Positions 10,594 through 21,156 are shown, counted from the first letter of the stretch. The stretch is DNA of 64,000 nt from Deltaproteobacteria bacterium (GCA_016928025.1 JAFGLN010000023.1:22200-86199), one strand, 5' to 3'. Program-made: numbers and translations. The notes: generated by a model from the sequence alone, not told the origin.

Positions 10594-11449
10594 CGGTCAG
10601 CCTTCTCCATGCCGTGACGCAGCGGTCGATCCCGCCGTAATCTTTTCGGAACCAGGCGCCTTCATATGCGGGTTCTTTACGAAAAAGATCGGCAATTTTT
10701 TCTTTTTGTCCCGGACCTATCTCCATAAACAGCCGTCCCCCTTCTTTTAAATGATGTTTGCCCTCCCGGATCAGGCGCCGATGAAACTGCATGCCGTCCG
10801 GTCCGCCGGACAACGCCGTCCGGGGCTCAAAATCCTTCACTTCCCGCGATAATGTCTCATACAGCCTATCATCTATATAAGGCGGGTTTGAAACAATACA
10901 ATCAAACCGTCCGGTTGCGGGAGTAAATAAATCGCCGACGGAAAATGAAATACGGTGAGCCACACCGTGGGTTTCGGCATTTCTCCGGGCGACTTCGACG
11001 GCCTTGGCGGATATATCGCAAGCCCAGCAGGAGGCATCCTTCAATTCCAGGGCCAGAGCGATAATAATCGCGCCGCTTCCGGTTCCCACATCCAGAATCC
11101 TGATCTCTTCCTTATCTGAATTGCCATAGACTTTCAATACTTCTTCTACCAGAATTTCCGTGTCCGGTCTCGGGATCAAGACATCGTGATTGACTTCGAA
11201 ATCGAGGGACCAGAATTCTTTTCGGCCCGTGATATAGGCGACCGGCTCACCCCGCAAGCGCCTTTCAACCCAACGTTGAAAGCCGTCAAGTTCCTGGGCT
11301 GTCAATACCTTGGCCGGATATTTATAAAGTTCGACACGATCAGCGCCCAGACACCGTGCGAGAAGGACCTCGGCATCCAGTCGTGGTGAAACCAGTTTCC
11401 GATCGGCGAATTCTCTTGTGGCCCTGTTCAAAATATCATGAATATTCAT
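10586..11449 (-). CDS. prmC: Peptide chain release factor N5-glutamine methyltransferase
   Basis: PrmC uses S-adenosylmethionine to methylate the glutamine of the GGQ motif in release factors. The 287-residue protein has an N-terminal helical domain and a Rossmann methyltransferase fold with [15 protein letters not shown] (about residue 120). The catalytic NPPYIDDR motif (about residue 187) is diagnostic for this family. It sits 46 bases after prfA, which encodes its likely substrate, and overlaps murA. Confidence 0.95.
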   Translation of the reverse strand: MNIHDILNRATREFADRKLVSPRLDAEVLLARCLGADRVELYKYPAKVLTAQELDGFQRWVERRLRGEPVAYITGRKEFWSLDFEVNHDVLIPRPDTEILVEEVLKVYGNSDKEEIRILDVGTGSGAIIIALALELKDASCWACDISAKAVEVARRNAETHGVAHRISFSVGDLFTPATGRFDCIVSNPPYIDDRLYETLSREVKDFEPRTALSGGPDGMQFHRRLIREGKHHLKEGGRLFMEIGPGQKEKIADLFRKEPAYEGAWFRKDYGGIDRCVTAWRRLTDG

Positions 11450-11495
11450 GGAATAACACTGGTTCGGGGTGAATCTGGCATCGAAAAAAAGGTGG

Positions 11496-12575
11496 TTAAA
11501 CTTTCGCGTTTGCGGACTGTTTCAAGGCTTCGGCCTGATAGTGGGTGGTCAGGGCGTCAATAACCGGTTGGATATCGCCGTTTAGGAAATTTTCCAGATT
11601 ATAGAGGGTCAAACCGATGCGGTGGTCCGTGATGCGTCCCTGAGGGAAGTTATAGGTGCGGATCCGTTCGCTCCGATCTCCGCTGCCCACCTGGCTTTTC
11701 CTGGTTTCCGAAATTTCCGTATTTTGTTTGGTCACCATGATATCGAGAAGCCGTGCTCGTAAGACTTTCATGGCTTTGGCTTTGTTTTTCAGTTGCGACT
11801 TTTCGTCCTGGCAGGTGACGACAAGACCTGTCAACAGGTGGGTAATCCGGACGGCGGAGTCCGTCGTATTGACGCTTTGTCCCCCATGGCCGGAAGAATG
11901 ATAAACATCGATTCTTAAATCATTGGGGTTGATATTGACTTCCACGTCTTCCGCTTCAGGCAATACGGCGACGGTGACGGCGGAGGTGTGAATTCTGCCC
12001 TGGGCTTCCGTCACGGGAACCCTTTGCACCCGGTGAACGCCGCTTTCGTACTTAAGCTTGCTATAGGCGCCTTTGCCTTCGACAAGGGCGATAATCTCTT
12101 TGAATCCCCCCATGCCACCCGCCGGGCTGCTGCTGATTATCTCGACCTGCCAGCGGAATAGCTCTGCATAACGCGCATACATGCGAAACAGGTCGCCCGC
12201 AAACAATCCGGCTTCATCGCCGCCCGTGCCGGCCCGGATTTCCAAAAAGACGTTTCTCTCATCATTGGGATCTTTCGGCAGAAGCAGGAAGGTGAGTTGC
12301 TCTTCAAGGCCGGCCAGACTTTCTCTTAAGGCCGGCAGTTCTTCCTTGATAATTTCTTTGAGCTCTTCGTCATTTTCTTTAAGCAGTTTTTGGTCTTCTA
12401 CGATGTGCTCTTTTACTTTTTCATATTGCCTGTGCGTCTCGACGAGTTCCTGCAGATCGGAGTGTTCTTTGGCATACCTCTGGTAAAGGCTGGGTTTCCC
12501 GACCACATCGGCATCACTCAACAACCGTTCCAGTTCTTTGTATCGAAGCTCAATTTCTTTTAATTTGGTGAACAT
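11496..12575 (-). CDS. prfA: Peptide chain release factor 1
   Basis: RF1 recognises UAA and UAG and triggers peptide release. The 359-residue length is normal. The catalytic GGQ lies in [15 protein letters not shown] (about residue 235). The codon-recognition tripeptide region reads [15 protein letters not shown], which fits the P-x-T class of RF1 rather than the SPF of RF2. The C-terminal [14 protein letters not shown] segment is also typical. No programmed frameshift is present, consistent with RF1. It lies 220 bases after rpmE and just upstream of prmC. Confidence 0.97.
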   Translation of the reverse strand: MFTKLKEIELRYKELERLLSDADVVGKPSLYQRYAKEHSDLQELVETHRQYEKVKEHIVEDQKLLKENDEELKEIIKEELPALRESLAGLEEQLTFLLLPKDPNDERNVFLEIRAGTGGDEAGLFAGDLFRMYARYAELFRWQVEIISSSPAGGMGGFKEIIALVEGKGAYSKLKYESGVHRVQRVPVTEAQGRIHTSAVTVAVLPEAEDVEVNINPNDLRIDVYHSSGHGGQSVNTTDSAVRITHLLTGLVVTCQDEKSQLKNKAKAMKVLRARLLDIMVTKQNTEISETRKSQVGSGDRSERIRTYNFPQGRITDHRIGLTLYNLENFLNGDIQPVIDALTTHYQAEALKQSANAKV

Positions 12576-12795
12576 AGTGTCAGTATCTTTATCACCATGG
12601 TTTCCATGATGCCGCTTAATAGATGGCCAATATCTTAATTGTTACAATGGCTTTATTTGAAGAGCGTTCTTGCGGGCGGCATGGATGATGGCAAAAATCG
12701 GGAAAGCTGCCGTCAATGGGAGGAGAAAAGGTCGTTTTTCCCTGTTGTTCCTCCGTGACATTTTGGTTGATTGAAGATGAAGAAATGGGCGTTTT

Positions 12796-13014
12796 TCAGA
12801 CCTTTCCTTTTTTTTCCCCTCTGCCGTATTTTTTGTTGAATCGTTCCACCCGCCCCGCCGTATCGATGATTTTCTGTTTGCCGGTCATGAACGGATGGCA
12901 TTTTGAGCAGATTTCAATCTTGATATCCTTCTTGGTGGAACGCGTCTGAATAACGTTGCCGCAGACACAAGTAATGGTTGTTTCCGTATATTCCGGATGG
13001 ATATCCTTTTTCAT
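12796..13014 (-). CDS. rpmE: 50S ribosomal protein L31
   Basis: The 72-residue protein begins MKKDIHPEY and carries the zinc-binding cysteine pairs CVCGN and CSKCHPF, which identifies the C+ (zinc-containing) form of L31. The C-terminal tail [16 protein letters not shown] is basic as expected. It lies between rho and prfA, a conserved arrangement, with an AGGAG-type ribosome site ahead of the ATG. The 220-base gap to prfA shows nothing else I can name. Confidence 0.96.
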   Translation of the reverse strand: MKKDIHPEYTETTITCVCGNVIQTRSTKKDIKIEICSKCHPFMTGKQKIIDTAGRVERFNKKYGRGEKKGKV

Positions 13015-13176
13015 CGTGTTTTCATCTCCTAATCAATTATAATCCATTTGCCTGTTTTTTTTCAGGTTTGCGCCGACAAATGAGGGTGCATTATAAACAT
13101 CTTTTAAATAAATTCAAGTAAATTAATTTTTAGAGGCGAATTTGGGTTTTGTTTTTATTTCTCTGGATGGTTTGCA

Positions 13177-14424
13177 TCACTGATTCATTGAATCGAGGAA
13201 GCCTTGATTGGTCTCCGTTTTTCTCATCTTGTCACTGATGAATTCCATGGCGTCCACCGGATTCATTTCCTGTAAAAGTCTTCTGAGGATCCATATCCGG
13301 TTAAGGTTATTCTTTTGGATCAACAATTCTTCTTTTCGCGTTCCGGATCGGATCAGATCAAAAGCGGGGAAAATTCTGCGGTCGGCAATGCGTCGGTCCA
13401 GATGAAGCTCCATGTTACCCGTGCCCTTGAATTCTTCAAAAATGACCTCGTCCATCCGGCTGCCTGTGTCAATCAGGGCCGTGGAGATAATCGTCAAACT
13501 GCCGCCGTTTTCAATGTTGCGGGCGGCGCCGAAGAAACGTTTCGGTTTGTGCAGGGCATTGGAATCGACACCGCCGGACAGAACTTTGCCGCTGGGGGGA
13601 ACCACAGTATTATAAGCCCGGGCCAGCCGCGTAATACTGTCCAGGAGGATAACGACATCCATTTTATGTTCCACGAGCCGTTTTGCCTTTTCGATGACCA
13701 TTTCCGCCACCTGAACGTGCCGTGTGGCCGGTTCGTCGAAGGTCGATGAGATCACTTCCCCCTCAACACTTCGCTGCATATCGGTGACTTCCTCCGGACG
13801 TTCGTCGATCAACAGCACCATTAGGATCACTTCCTTATGATTAGCGGTGATGCTGTGGGCAATATCCTGCAGCAGGACGGTTTTACCGGCTCTGGGCGGT
13901 GATACGATCAAGCCCCTCTGACCCTTTCCGATGGGCGTAAAGAGGTCCATGATTCTGGTTGATAAATTTTCGGGATCCATTTCCAGATTGAATTTCTCTT
14001 CCGGATACAGGGGGGTCAGGTTGTCGAAAAGAATTTTATCTTTGGCTACCTCAGGACTTTCAAAATTCACCCCGTCTACCTTGAGGAGGGCAAAGTATTT
14101 TTCACCTTCCTTGGGGGGTCTTACTTCCCCCGAAACGGTGTCGCCGGTTCTCAAGCCGAAGCGCCTGATCTGGGAAGGCGATATATAAATATCGTCGGGA
14201 CTTGGCAGGTAATTGTAATCCACGGCGCGGAGAAAACCGAAACCGTCCGGCAGGATTTCCAGAACGCCGGAACCGGATATGACACCGTTTTTTTCAGCCT
14301 CTGCCTGTAGGATGGCAAAGATCAGGTCCTGTCTTCTCATGCCGCTGGCACTGGCAACGTTCAGGTCTTTGGCCAGATTCGCCAGTTCACTAATGGGTTG
14401 TCTCTTGATGTCTTCAATGTTCAT
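13177..14424 (-). CDS. rho: Transcription termination factor Rho
   Basis: Rho is the hexameric RNA helicase that ends transcription at Rho-dependent sites. The 415-residue protein has the N-terminal Rho_N helices and a cold-shock-like RNA-binding domain ([16 protein letters not shown], about residue 50). The ATPase domain carries the P-loop [10 protein letters not shown] (about residue 178), the [14 protein letters not shown] segment, and the Q/R-loop region [21 protein letters not shown] (given here across two motifs). Length and motifs are normal. It heads a minus-strand cluster with rpmE, prfA, prmC, murA and hisD. Confidence 0.97.
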   Translation of the reverse strand: MNIEDIKRQPISELANLAKDLNVASASGMRRQDLIFAILQAEAEKNGVISGSGVLEILPDGFGFLRAVDYNYLPSPDDIYISPSQIRRFGLRTGDTVSGEVRPPKEGEKYFALLKVDGVNFESPEVAKDKILFDNLTPLYPEEKFNLEMDPENLSTRIMDLFTPIGKGQRGLIVSPPRAGKTVLLQDIAHSITANHKEVILMVLLIDERPEEVTDMQRSVEGEVISSTFDEPATRHVQVAEMVIEKAKRLVEHKMDVVILLDSITRLARAYNTVVPPSGKVLSGGVDSNALHKPKRFFGAARNIENGGSLTIISTALIDTGSRMDEVIFEEFKGTGNMELHLDRRIADRRIFPAFDLIRSGTRKEELLIQKNNLNRIWILRRLLQEMNPVDAMEFISDKMRKTETNQGFLDSMNQ

Positions 14425-14789
14425 AAAGTGATTCCTCGTCTATGCTTTTCTATGCAACATGACATATAAAGCTCTTCATTGTACTGCTTTGTCGTTCTAT
14501 ATTTTTTTATTAGTCAGAAATGTCCATTAGATAAAGTATGAAGATCTTATTTGCAACGAGCTATGAAAATTTTAATAGATAAAATGGGTTGCTAATTTGA
14601 ACTTCTGAAGCACTCCAAACAGGAAGGACTTAATATATGCCTTTCACAGATTGATTACCTCCCTATACCAATCGTTGACCTATGTCAAGTAATTTTTATT
14701 ACTGTCCTTTTTATTTTTGCCGGCCGTTAATAATGGATAAGTTTATCGAGAATCATCAAAACATGATTATTAAAACGTCTACGACCCTA
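14425..14789 (-). promoter_or_regulatory. rho leader with candidate sigma70 promoter
   Basis: These 365 bases precede rho and hold no gene. On the minus strand a TTGACA (14688-14683) is followed after 15 bases by TATAGG (14667-14662), a plausible but short-spaced sigma70 promoter. It would give an untranslated leader of about 230 bases. Long leaders ahead of rho are known to be autoregulated in other bacteria. No specific attenuator could be identified by eye. Confidence 0.4.
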
Positions 14790-15599
14790 TCATTTCTTCA
14801 GCATGATAAAATTGAGCTGTCGTCCTGTTTGGCCCCTTTCGCCACGGTGTGAAAAGAACATGTCCGTTTGGCAGGCGGTACAGAGGTCGGAGGTAAATAT
14901 ATTTTCTTCCGGAATGCCCATTGACAGGATATGCAATTTATTTGCCAAAGGGAGATCGAACATCCATTTTCCCGGATTTTTAGTTGAACGGCCAAAAAGA
15001 TGCTTTTGTTTTTCATCATGAGCCATGGCGTTATAAACCCGCGTGTCTACTTCATAACAACATGGCCCGATGGCCGGACCGATAACAGCCAGGATATCTT
15101 CAGGTTTCGAGTTGAATTGCTTGACAAGTATATCGACCGTTTTTGCGGCAATCTTGAGCGTCGTACCCTGCCATCCCGCATGAACGGCGCCAATGACCCG
15201 CTGCGTTTTATCCAGAAGAAGAATAGGGACACAATCGGCCGTTTTGATGCTCAAAGCCAGATCCGGCTGATCGGTAACCATGGCGTCGAAGGCGGCGGAT
15301 TCATAAGGCGCATGACTGCCCAATGGTTCGTCCAGGACCAGTATTTTATCGCCGTGAACCTGATCGATGATCAAAAATCGCTGGGCATTCATTTGAAAGG
15401 CGTCCGCAATGAGATCCCGGTTATGTAAAACTTTTTCCTCGTCGTCTCCCACGTGCAGGCTGATATTCAAGCTGCTGAAGGGGAAATCGCTGACGCCTGT
15501 GTGACGCGTACAAAAGGCATGGTGGATGAAATCGTATCTTTCCAGTGCGGGGCATAGTAGAGTCGTAACCGGACCCTGGTCCCTGAAAGCGAAATGCAT
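14790..15599 (-). CDS. pgeF: Polyphenol oxidase/purine nucleoside phosphorylase family protein (YfiH/PgeF)
   Basis: The 269-residue protein belongs to the YfiH/DUF152 family, variously called laccase-domain protein, purine nucleoside phosphorylase or PgeF peptidoglycan editing factor. Family motifs are DQVHGDKIL (about residue 80), TADCVPILLLD, GAVHAGWQGT and GPAIGPCCYEVD. These contain the His and Cys residues that bind the metal. It starts on the base after the rluD stop codon, so it is co-transcribed with that gene. Which substrate it uses cannot be told from sequence. Confidence 0.88.
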   Translation of the reverse strand: MHFAFRDQGPVTTLLCPALERYDFIHHAFCTRHTGVSDFPFSSLNISLHVGDDEEKVLHNRDLIADAFQMNAQRFLIIDQVHGDKILVLDEPLGSHAPYESAAFDAMVTDQPDLALSIKTADCVPILLLDKTQRVIGAVHAGWQGTTLKIAAKTVDILVKQFNSKPEDILAVIGPAIGPCCYEVDTRVYNAMAHDEKQKHLFGRSTKNPGKWMFDLPLANKLHILSMGIPEENIFTSDLCTACQTDMFFSHRGERGQTGRQLNFIMLKK

Positions 15600-16559
15600 T
15601 TAAACGCCTCTTTGTAATAAGTCGCAAAGATCCGCCATATCCGCAGGCATGGGAGAGGAAAAGGCCATCGAAATTTTTTGGACGGGATGACAAAATTCGA
15701 TGGCACTGGCATGCAGAGCATGTCTGTTCAAAGATTTGATTTTCCTTCTGACGGCCATGTTCTGTAAGGTATTTATTCTTTTAGGATTTCCATACAGGCC
15801 GTCCCCTAATAAGGGATAACCGGCGACGGTCAAGTGAACTCTGATCTGATGTGTTCTGCCCGTTTCCGTCTTAATCTCCAATAAGGTTACCGCTCCGTAT
15901 CTTTCGCAAACTTGCCAGTAAGTGACGGCTTCTTTGCCTCGCCGGCTTTTTGTGGACATCTTTTTCCGGTCGACCGGATGCCTGCCGATAGGGATATCGA
16001 TGGTGCCCGAATCTTCCTGAAACTGCCCGTACACCAGGGCCTGGTATGTTTTTTTAATCTCATGTTTTTTAAATTGAGCAGCCAGTTCATGATGAGCGTC
16101 ATCGGTTTTCGCGACGATCATCATGCCGGACGTTCCTTTATCGAGACGATGAACGATGCCGGGCCTGAGGACGCCTCCAATCCCCGATAAATCTCGACAA
16201 TGAAAAAGAATGGCGTTAACAAGGGTGTTTTCGTAATGGCCTGCCGCGGGATGAACCGTCATCCCGGCCGGTTTATCCACAATGAGTATATGGGGATCTT
16301 CAAAGAGGATAGTCAGAGGAATGTCCTGAGGGACAACATTCGACGGAACGGATTCCGGCAGGTAGAGGCGGATCATGTCTCCTTCCTTTAATTTATAACC
16401 GGCTTTGGCGGCCTGACGATTCACCTGTAAATGGCCGTCATCGGCTGCCTTTTTAATCTGCGATCGGGACAGGTTGATATCCTGCCGGGCGAGAAAAACA
16501 TCAATTCTCGAGTCCTTTTCGTTGCCTGTCACTTCAAATTCAAATGTCCTGGCATTCAT
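15600..16559 (-). CDS. rluD: RluA-family 23S rRNA pseudouridine synthase (RluD-like)
   Basis: The 319-residue protein has an N-terminal S4 RNA-binding domain (SRIDVFLARQDINLSRSQIKK) and a pseudouridine synthase domain. The catalytic aspartate is in HRLDKGTSGMMIVAK (about residue 140). The conserved LTVAGYPLLGDGLYG segment follows. This layout is that of RluD/RluC enzymes that isomerise uridines in 23S rRNA. The exact target uridines cannot be assigned. Neighbours are selA ten bases upstream and pgeF directly downstream. Confidence 0.9.
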   Translation of the reverse strand: MNARTFEFEVTGNEKDSRIDVFLARQDINLSRSQIKKAADDGHLQVNRQAAKAGYKLKEGDMIRLYLPESVPSNVVPQDIPLTILFEDPHILIVDKPAGMTVHPAAGHYENTLVNAILFHCRDLSGIGGVLRPGIVHRLDKGTSGMMIVAKTDDAHHELAAQFKKHEIKKTYQALVYGQFQEDSGTIDIPIGRHPVDRKKMSTKSRRGKEAVTYWQVCERYGAVTLLEIKTETGRTHQIRVHLTVAGYPLLGDGLYGNPKRINTLQNMAVRRKIKSLNRHALHASAIEFCHPVQKISMAFSSPMPADMADLCDLLQRGV

Positions 16560-16568
16560 GTTTTCATT

Positions 16569-18038
16569 TTAAACCTTGGACCTTGTTCCTTGATTTTTCT
16601 CCTGCGTCACGGTCTTTAGTCCTTCAATAATGAATGAAAATTCCTTGTCGTCGATCGTTCGCAAATCCATCAAAACTTCATCGTCGGCGATTCGGACAAT
16701 GACCGGGATGTCAAGACGCCGGAGGTGCTCGTCAATCATATGACAAGACAGCCGGTCCGATGTCAGGGCGATGCAAAACGTTGGAATGTCCTCCATCGGA
16801 AGCGATCCGCCCCCCGAGCGGGAAATTCCCTTCCTCAGAGAGACATGAATTCCCGCAAGCTTTAATCGTCGGATGGCGGCAAGGAGTTTCCTGGCTTTCT
16901 TTTCCACCTGTTCGACCGGATCTGTCAGGGCCCGCAGAACTCTTGACCGGGAGCGGGCCGTTTCGGGATTGAGATATAACATCAGCGTTGCCTCCAGGGC
17001 GGCAAGGGTCAGTTTGTCAATGCGAAGCGCCCGGTTGAGGGCATTCTTCTTGATGTCTTGCAGGAGGGCTTTTTTGCCCAAGATGATGCCGGCCTGGGGA
17101 CCACCCAAAAGTTTGTCGCCGCTTAAGGTGACCACATCGGCGCCCGTTGCCAGGGCGTCCTGGACCGTCGGTTCCCTGATCAGCCCGTATTGGTCGAGTT
17201 CGAGGAAACAACCGCTGCCCAGATCGTTGAAGACGGGAATTCCGAAACGTTTTCCCAGGGCCACCAGGGTGAACAGGTCTATTTCTTCCGTAAAACCCAG
17301 GATTTTATAATTGCTGGTATGCACTTTCAGGATCAATCCGGTATTTTCATGGATCGCTTTTTCGTAGTCCGCAAGGTGCGTGCGATTGGTTGTTCCGACT
17401 TCATGCAAAATGGCACCGCTCTTTTCCATGATTTCGGGGATGCGAAATTCCCCGCCGATTTCTATCAGCTCACCTCTCGAGACAATGACATCCTTACCGT
17501 CGGCCAGGGTGTTCAGAACCAACAGAACCGCGGCGGCGTTGTTATTCACCACAAGGGCATCTTGGGCACCCGATATGACGCAAAGGAGTCTTTGAACATG
17601 ATCGTAACGAAGACCGCGGCGCCCGGTTTTCAGATTGTATTCCAGATTTGAATACCCCGCGCCGATGTCCGAAAGCCTCCTGACGGCTTCATCGCAAAGC
17701 GGCGCCCGGCCCAGATTTGTATGCAGGATGACACCCGTGGCATTGATGACCCGTTTTAAATGGTATTGATGCAGGGCGTCGATGATTGCCGTCACATCCG
17801 CCAGAATGTCTTCTGCTTTCGGTGTCTGAAACGAATCCGGAGAGATATTTTCGGCTTTCATGATGCGATATCGCAGGTTTTCAACAACCGTGCGACAGGC
17901 CTCTTTGACAACGTCTTTCGGGGCTCTTTCGAATATATTTTCTTTTTCCAGATTTTGCATCATGCCGTCAATCTTCGGAAGGGTCTTCAGCAACGCTTTT
18001 TGGGTGTCGTTCATTTGCGGACCTTCAAAATGTTTCAT
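16569..18038 (-). CDS. selA: L-seryl-tRNA(Sec) selenium transferase
   Basis: SelA is the PLP enzyme that converts seryl-tRNA(Sec) to selenocysteinyl-tRNA(Sec) using selenophosphate. The 489-residue protein has the N-terminal tRNA-binding helices. Family motifs are INATGVILHTNLGRAPL (about residue 100), a segment from DALVVNNNAAAVLLVL through GELIEIGG, and the PLP-lysine region LSGDKLLGGPQAG. The start could be 18038 or the internal ATG at 18014. It directly abuts the lytic transglycosylase stop codon and lies in a five-gene operon without other selenium genes; selB, selD and the tRNA-Sec gene are not in this window. Its presence supports reading the UGA in the downstream formate dehydrogenase gene as selenocysteine. 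Confidence 0.96.
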   Translation of the reverse strand: MKHFEGPQMNDTQKALLKTLPKIDGMMQNLEKENIFERAPKDVVKEACRTVVENLRYRIMKAENISPDSFQTPKAEDILADVTAIIDALHQYHLKRVINATGVILHTNLGRAPLCDEAVRRLSDIGAGYSNLEYNLKTGRRGLRYDHVQRLLCVISGAQDALVVNNNAAAVLLVLNTLADGKDVIVSRGELIEIGGEFRIPEIMEKSGAILHEVGTTNRTHLADYEKAIHENTGLILKVHTSNYKILGFTEEIDLFTLVALGKRFGIPVFNDLGSGCFLELDQYGLIREPTVQDALATGADVVTLSGDKLLGGPQAGIILGKKALLQDIKKNALNRALRIDKLTLAALEATLMLYLNPETARSRSRVLRALTDPVEQVEKKARKLLAAIRRLKLAGIHVSLRKGISRSGGGSLPMEDIPTFCIALTSDRLSCHMIDEHLRRLDIPVIVRIADDEVLMDLRTIDDKEFSFIIEGLKTVTQEKNQGTRSKV

Positions 18039-19184
18039 TCATTCCTGAAACGGTGGATCCTGAGTGGAGGTATTTGGATAGACAATCAGCTTTTCCCCGA
18101 CAAAAAGTTCCCTTGCCATGTCTAAGCGGTTCCAGACCAAAAGTGCGGGAAGCGGCACGTTGAAACTCGTGGCGATTGAGGAAAGACTGTCACCATCCTT
18201 GACGGTATAAATGCTTTTTTTACTATCCTCCTGCCATTGGCGGAGAAGTTTTTCGTATTTAACATGGAAGCTTTCCGCGGCCCCTTCAGGAACGGCGATG
18301 CTGTGTTGACCCTTAACCAGGTAGTGTCCCCGGATTTCAGGATTCAGTTCCTTGATGACTTTAAAATAAGTATCCGCGGCTTCGGCGATGATCTGAACAG
18401 GCGTATCTTCGGAACACGTGATGTCCACTTGGTCAAAGGTCAGCAGAGGGTAAAAGTCTTTATTATTTAAGAAAAAACCGTATTGCCCCGGATTGCTGAT
18501 GATTAATTTGGCGGAAATGATCCTGAAGATATATCGCTGGGTTTCGATGGGCAAATATAACTGATAATAATCATTTACTTTCTGGATCAGGATCTCCGCT
18601 TTTAATCCCTCTTCTCCCATATTGTATGCGGAAGCCGCCAGTGTCCAGGATCCGAACATCCCGTGGAGGGTGTCGAGATAGCGGATCGCCGCATCGGTAG
18701 ACACAAAAATATTTCGGCGCTCGTCAATATGATCATCAATGGTCAGGTCGTACGTTTTCCCTGTGCCTTCCATGAACTGCCAGTATCCCATGGCGCCTTT
18801 TGGTGACCCGGCATAAGATAGGAGACTGCTTTCCACAATGACGAGATATTTTAAGTCATCCGGCATTCCGTTTTTTTTGAGCATCTTTTCGATATGGGGC
18901 ATATAGCGACTGGAACGTTTCAGCCAGAGAATGGTTTGGGGACGATTCCAGAGCATCAACATAAATTCTTTTTCGAATCGTTCGCGAACGTCCCGATTAT
19001 GGAGCGGGACCGGCTCGCTGCAGAAATGAATCGGACCGTTGATCCGGATGGTGGAAAGCAGGGACGGAATATATTCGGATGTTGGGCGAATAGGCTCACT
19101 CCCGCAAGCCGCTTGCGTTGTTAGGATTCCCCAAAAGAGAATTGCCGAGAACCGGAAAAGAACAAGATGAGCAGCGCCCCTCAT
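18039..19184 (-). CDS. Lytic transglycosylase with LysM domain (MltD-like)
   Basis: The 381-residue protein begins with a secretion signal (a hydrophobic stretch about residues 5-25 followed by TTQAAC). It then has a goose-lysozyme-like SLT domain with the catalytic-region motif VIVESSLLSYAGSPKGAMGYWQF (about residues 117-139, with ES and GAMGYWQ as key parts) and ASAYNMGEEG. A C-terminal LysM repeat (YTVKDGDSLSSIATSF) binds peptidoglycan. It should cleave glycan strands in the periplasm. The residue three positions before the cysteine is not a classic lipobox residue, so whether it is a lipoprotein is uncertain. It begins three bases after the S1-domain gene ends. Confidence 0.9.
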   Translation of the reverse strand: MRGAAHLVLFRFSAILFWGILTTQAACGSEPIRPTSEYIPSLLSTIRINGPIHFCSEPVPLHNRDVRERFEKEFMLMLWNRPQTILWLKRSSRYMPHIEKMLKKNGMPDDLKYLVIVESSLLSYAGSPKGAMGYWQFMEGTGKTYDLTIDDHIDERRNIFVSTDAAIRYLDTLHGMFGSWTLAASAYNMGEEGLKAEILIQKVNDYYQLYLPIETQRYIFRIISAKLIISNPGQYGFFLNNKDFYPLLTFDQVDITCSEDTPVQIIAEAADTYFKVIKELNPEIRGHYLVKGQHSIAVPEGAAESFHVKYEKLLRQWQEDSKKSIYTVKDGDSLSSIATSFNVPLPALLVWNRLDMARELFVGEKLIVYPNTSTQDPPFQE

Positions 19185-19187
19185 GGA

Positions 19188-20420
19188 TTATTCCTTTCTT
19201 TTTGCGGGAAATTTATCTTTCAGCAACTCCTGAAAGGATCCGAGAGATTTGGCGGGCTTGGATAAATACCGGCGATAGTCATCTTCGTCTTCTTTTGCCT
19301 TTCCTGGAGAATCGTCGTCACCTGAAGCCAGGGCCAGGGAGATGCGTTTGGAAGCTTTATCAACCGCCTCAATTTGGACGTTGAGAGATTGGTCGATTGT
19401 TAAAAACGGCTTCGAGCCTTTGACTTTCTTGTCTGCTTTGAGTTTGGAGATATGAAGCAGCCCGTCAATTCCCGCCTCCAGGGAAACGAACGCTCCGAAT
19501 TTCGTCATGCTGGTCACTCTGCCCATATGGATCGTGCCCACGAGGTATTTTTTATCGACGTTATCCCATGGGTCGGCAAGGGTTTCTTTAAGGCTTAGAG
19601 ATATGCGATCACTGTCCCAGTCCAGTTTTAAAATGAGCGCTTCCACTTCCTGACCTACTGATAGATGTTCATTGATATCGGAAACCCGGGACCAGCCGAT
19701 TTCGGAAATAGGAATCAGACCCTGGATGCCGCCGACATCCATGAAAGCGCCGAATTTCCTGATACTCGTGATTCTCCCTTTGACGGTCATTCCCTCCTGC
19801 AAAGACTGTTTCAGGAGCTCTTTGTGCTTTTTTTCCTCTTCCTTTAATATCTCTTTGCGCGACAGAATAATGTTCCTACCTTTTTCGCCATACTCCACGA
19901 TGTTGAATAAAAGGTGTTTTCCTATATAGTCATCGGGGGTTTCATCTTTTTTCAATCCCATTTGGGAATAGGGACAGAAACTGCGCATATCGCCCGCAAT
20001 TTTAACCTCGTAGCCGCCCTTGATTTCTTTTTCGATAAAGCCTTCAATAGGAATGCCGTTTTGCCAGGCGTCTTCCAGATACGTCCGCCCCGCCTCACCG
20101 CCACCGACCTTGGTCGTGAAGAGTTTTTCATTGTTGCGCGAAGACAGAAAATACGCCCGAATTGTATCACCTTCCTTTAGATCGATATGACCGTCTTCAT
20201 CATTAAGTTCCCTTCGATCGAGGTAGCCTTCGCTTTTGCCGCCCAGGTCGAGAAAAATCCAGTCCGATGTGATTTTGACAATCTTTGCTTCCACTTTTTG
20301 GCCCGGTTGCAGCCAGTCTTTGCCGATTTCCGTTTCCGCCAGCAAGTCGGCGAAGCTCTTTGTTTCGTCTGTATCGGTTAATCCTTTTTGTTCGTTGTTC
20401 ATGTATTTCTCGTTATCCAT
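19188..20420 (-). CDS. S1 RNA-binding domain protein (short ribosomal protein S1-like)
   Basis: With the ATG at 20420, preceded by AAGGGA, the protein is about 410 residues. It contains four S1 domains, starting near GQKVEAKIVKITSDWIF, GIPIEGFIEKEIKGGY, GMTVKGRITSIRKFGAF and GTIHMGRVTSMTKFGAF. Full-length S1 in gamma-proteobacteria has six domains, so this is a short S1 homologue that may bind mRNA at the ribosome or act elsewhere. It is the first gene of the operon with the lytic transglycosylase, selA, rluD and pgeF. A frame open to 20468 exists but lacks a ribosome site. Confidence 0.88.
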   Translation of the reverse strand: MDNEKYMNNEQKGLTDTDETKSFADLLAETEIGKDWLQPGQKVEAKIVKITSDWIFLDLGGKSEGYLDRRELNDEDGHIDLKEGDTIRAYFLSSRNNEKLFTTKVGGGEAGRTYLEDAWQNGIPIEGFIEKEIKGGYEVKIAGDMRSFCPYSQMGLKKDETPDDYIGKHLLFNIVEYGEKGRNIILSRKEILKEEEKKHKELLKQSLQEGMTVKGRITSIRKFGAFMDVGGIQGLIPISEIGWSRVSDINEHLSVGQEVEALILKLDWDSDRISLSLKETLADPWDNVDKKYLVGTIHMGRVTSMTKFGAFVSLEAGIDGLLHISKLKADKKVKGSKPFLTIDQSLNVQIEAVDKASKRISLALASGDDDSPGKAKEDEDDYRRYLSKPAKSLGSFQELLKDKFPAKRKE

Positions 20421-20640
20421 ATCCGTTCCCTTGCCGGGTTTTTGACTTATTATATATGAAGAATGCATTGGGATGTCAATGAGATGACACGCCTAATGAA
20501 ATAAATGGTTCTTGTGGCATGGGTTTTATACTGTAAAATATAAGATTTATTATGTGTGTAAAAATAAAATTTTTCCATTTCGATTGCACATCTTGGAATG
20601 GGAGAAAAAAGGAACAGATCATGAAGGAGAAAGAGATGCT

Positions 20641-20976
20641 TTAATCTTTCATCAATGATGTTAGCTTGCTTCCGCTTTTGACCAGCAACTGTTCAAAAGC
20701 CTTTTCCAATTTTTCGTATTCCGTTAAAATGTCTTTTGCTTCTTCTGTCAGCCGCATACCTCTTTTCAGCGGATCGACGATGACGATCTTTTTCCCCAAC
20801 CGCTCTTCGGATGCTTTGAGGCGCCCCCAGGCGGCTCGATAGGACATATTCAATTTTTCGGCCGCCGCTTTGAGGCTTTTGCATTCATCAATGGCGTGGA
20901 AGAGCTCCTTGCGGCCTTTTCCAAAGATGACCTTATGATCATGTTCGAGCCAGATTTTATATTTTATTTCCATCAC
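20641..20976 (-). CDS. ModE-type winged-helix regulator (DNA-binding domain only)
   Basis: The 111-residue protein matches the N-terminal DNA-binding domain of ModE/LysR-type regulators. Characteristic residues are LFHAIDECKSLKAAAEKL, MSYRAAWGRLKASEE and GMRLTEEAKDIL. The C-terminal molybdate-binding (Mop/TOBE) domain of full ModE is absent, so it either senses indirectly or binds DNA constitutively. It is transcribed away from a molybdenum formate dehydrogenase gene across a 700-base region with repeated inverted-repeat operators. This makes it a good candidate for their regulator (inference). Confidence 0.82.
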   Translation of the reverse strand: MMEIKYKIWLEHDHKVIFGKGRKELFHAIDECKSLKAAAEKLNMSYRAAWGRLKASEERLGKKIVIVDPLKRGMRLTEEAKDILTEYEKLEKAFEQLLVKSGSKLTSLMKD

Positions 20977-21156
20977 GTTACTTCATAATGCATATTTCAA
21001 TTTTGATCAATATAAAAAAATCTCCCTCATTGCGAGCTTTTTCTCATCAATTCCGACCATTTTCATTTGGGTAAAGCGACCTTGAGGAACGGATAAAAAG
21101 CGCGGCATCGTGGAACCATGATCGATCAAACAGATGCGTGATATGACAAAAAATAC

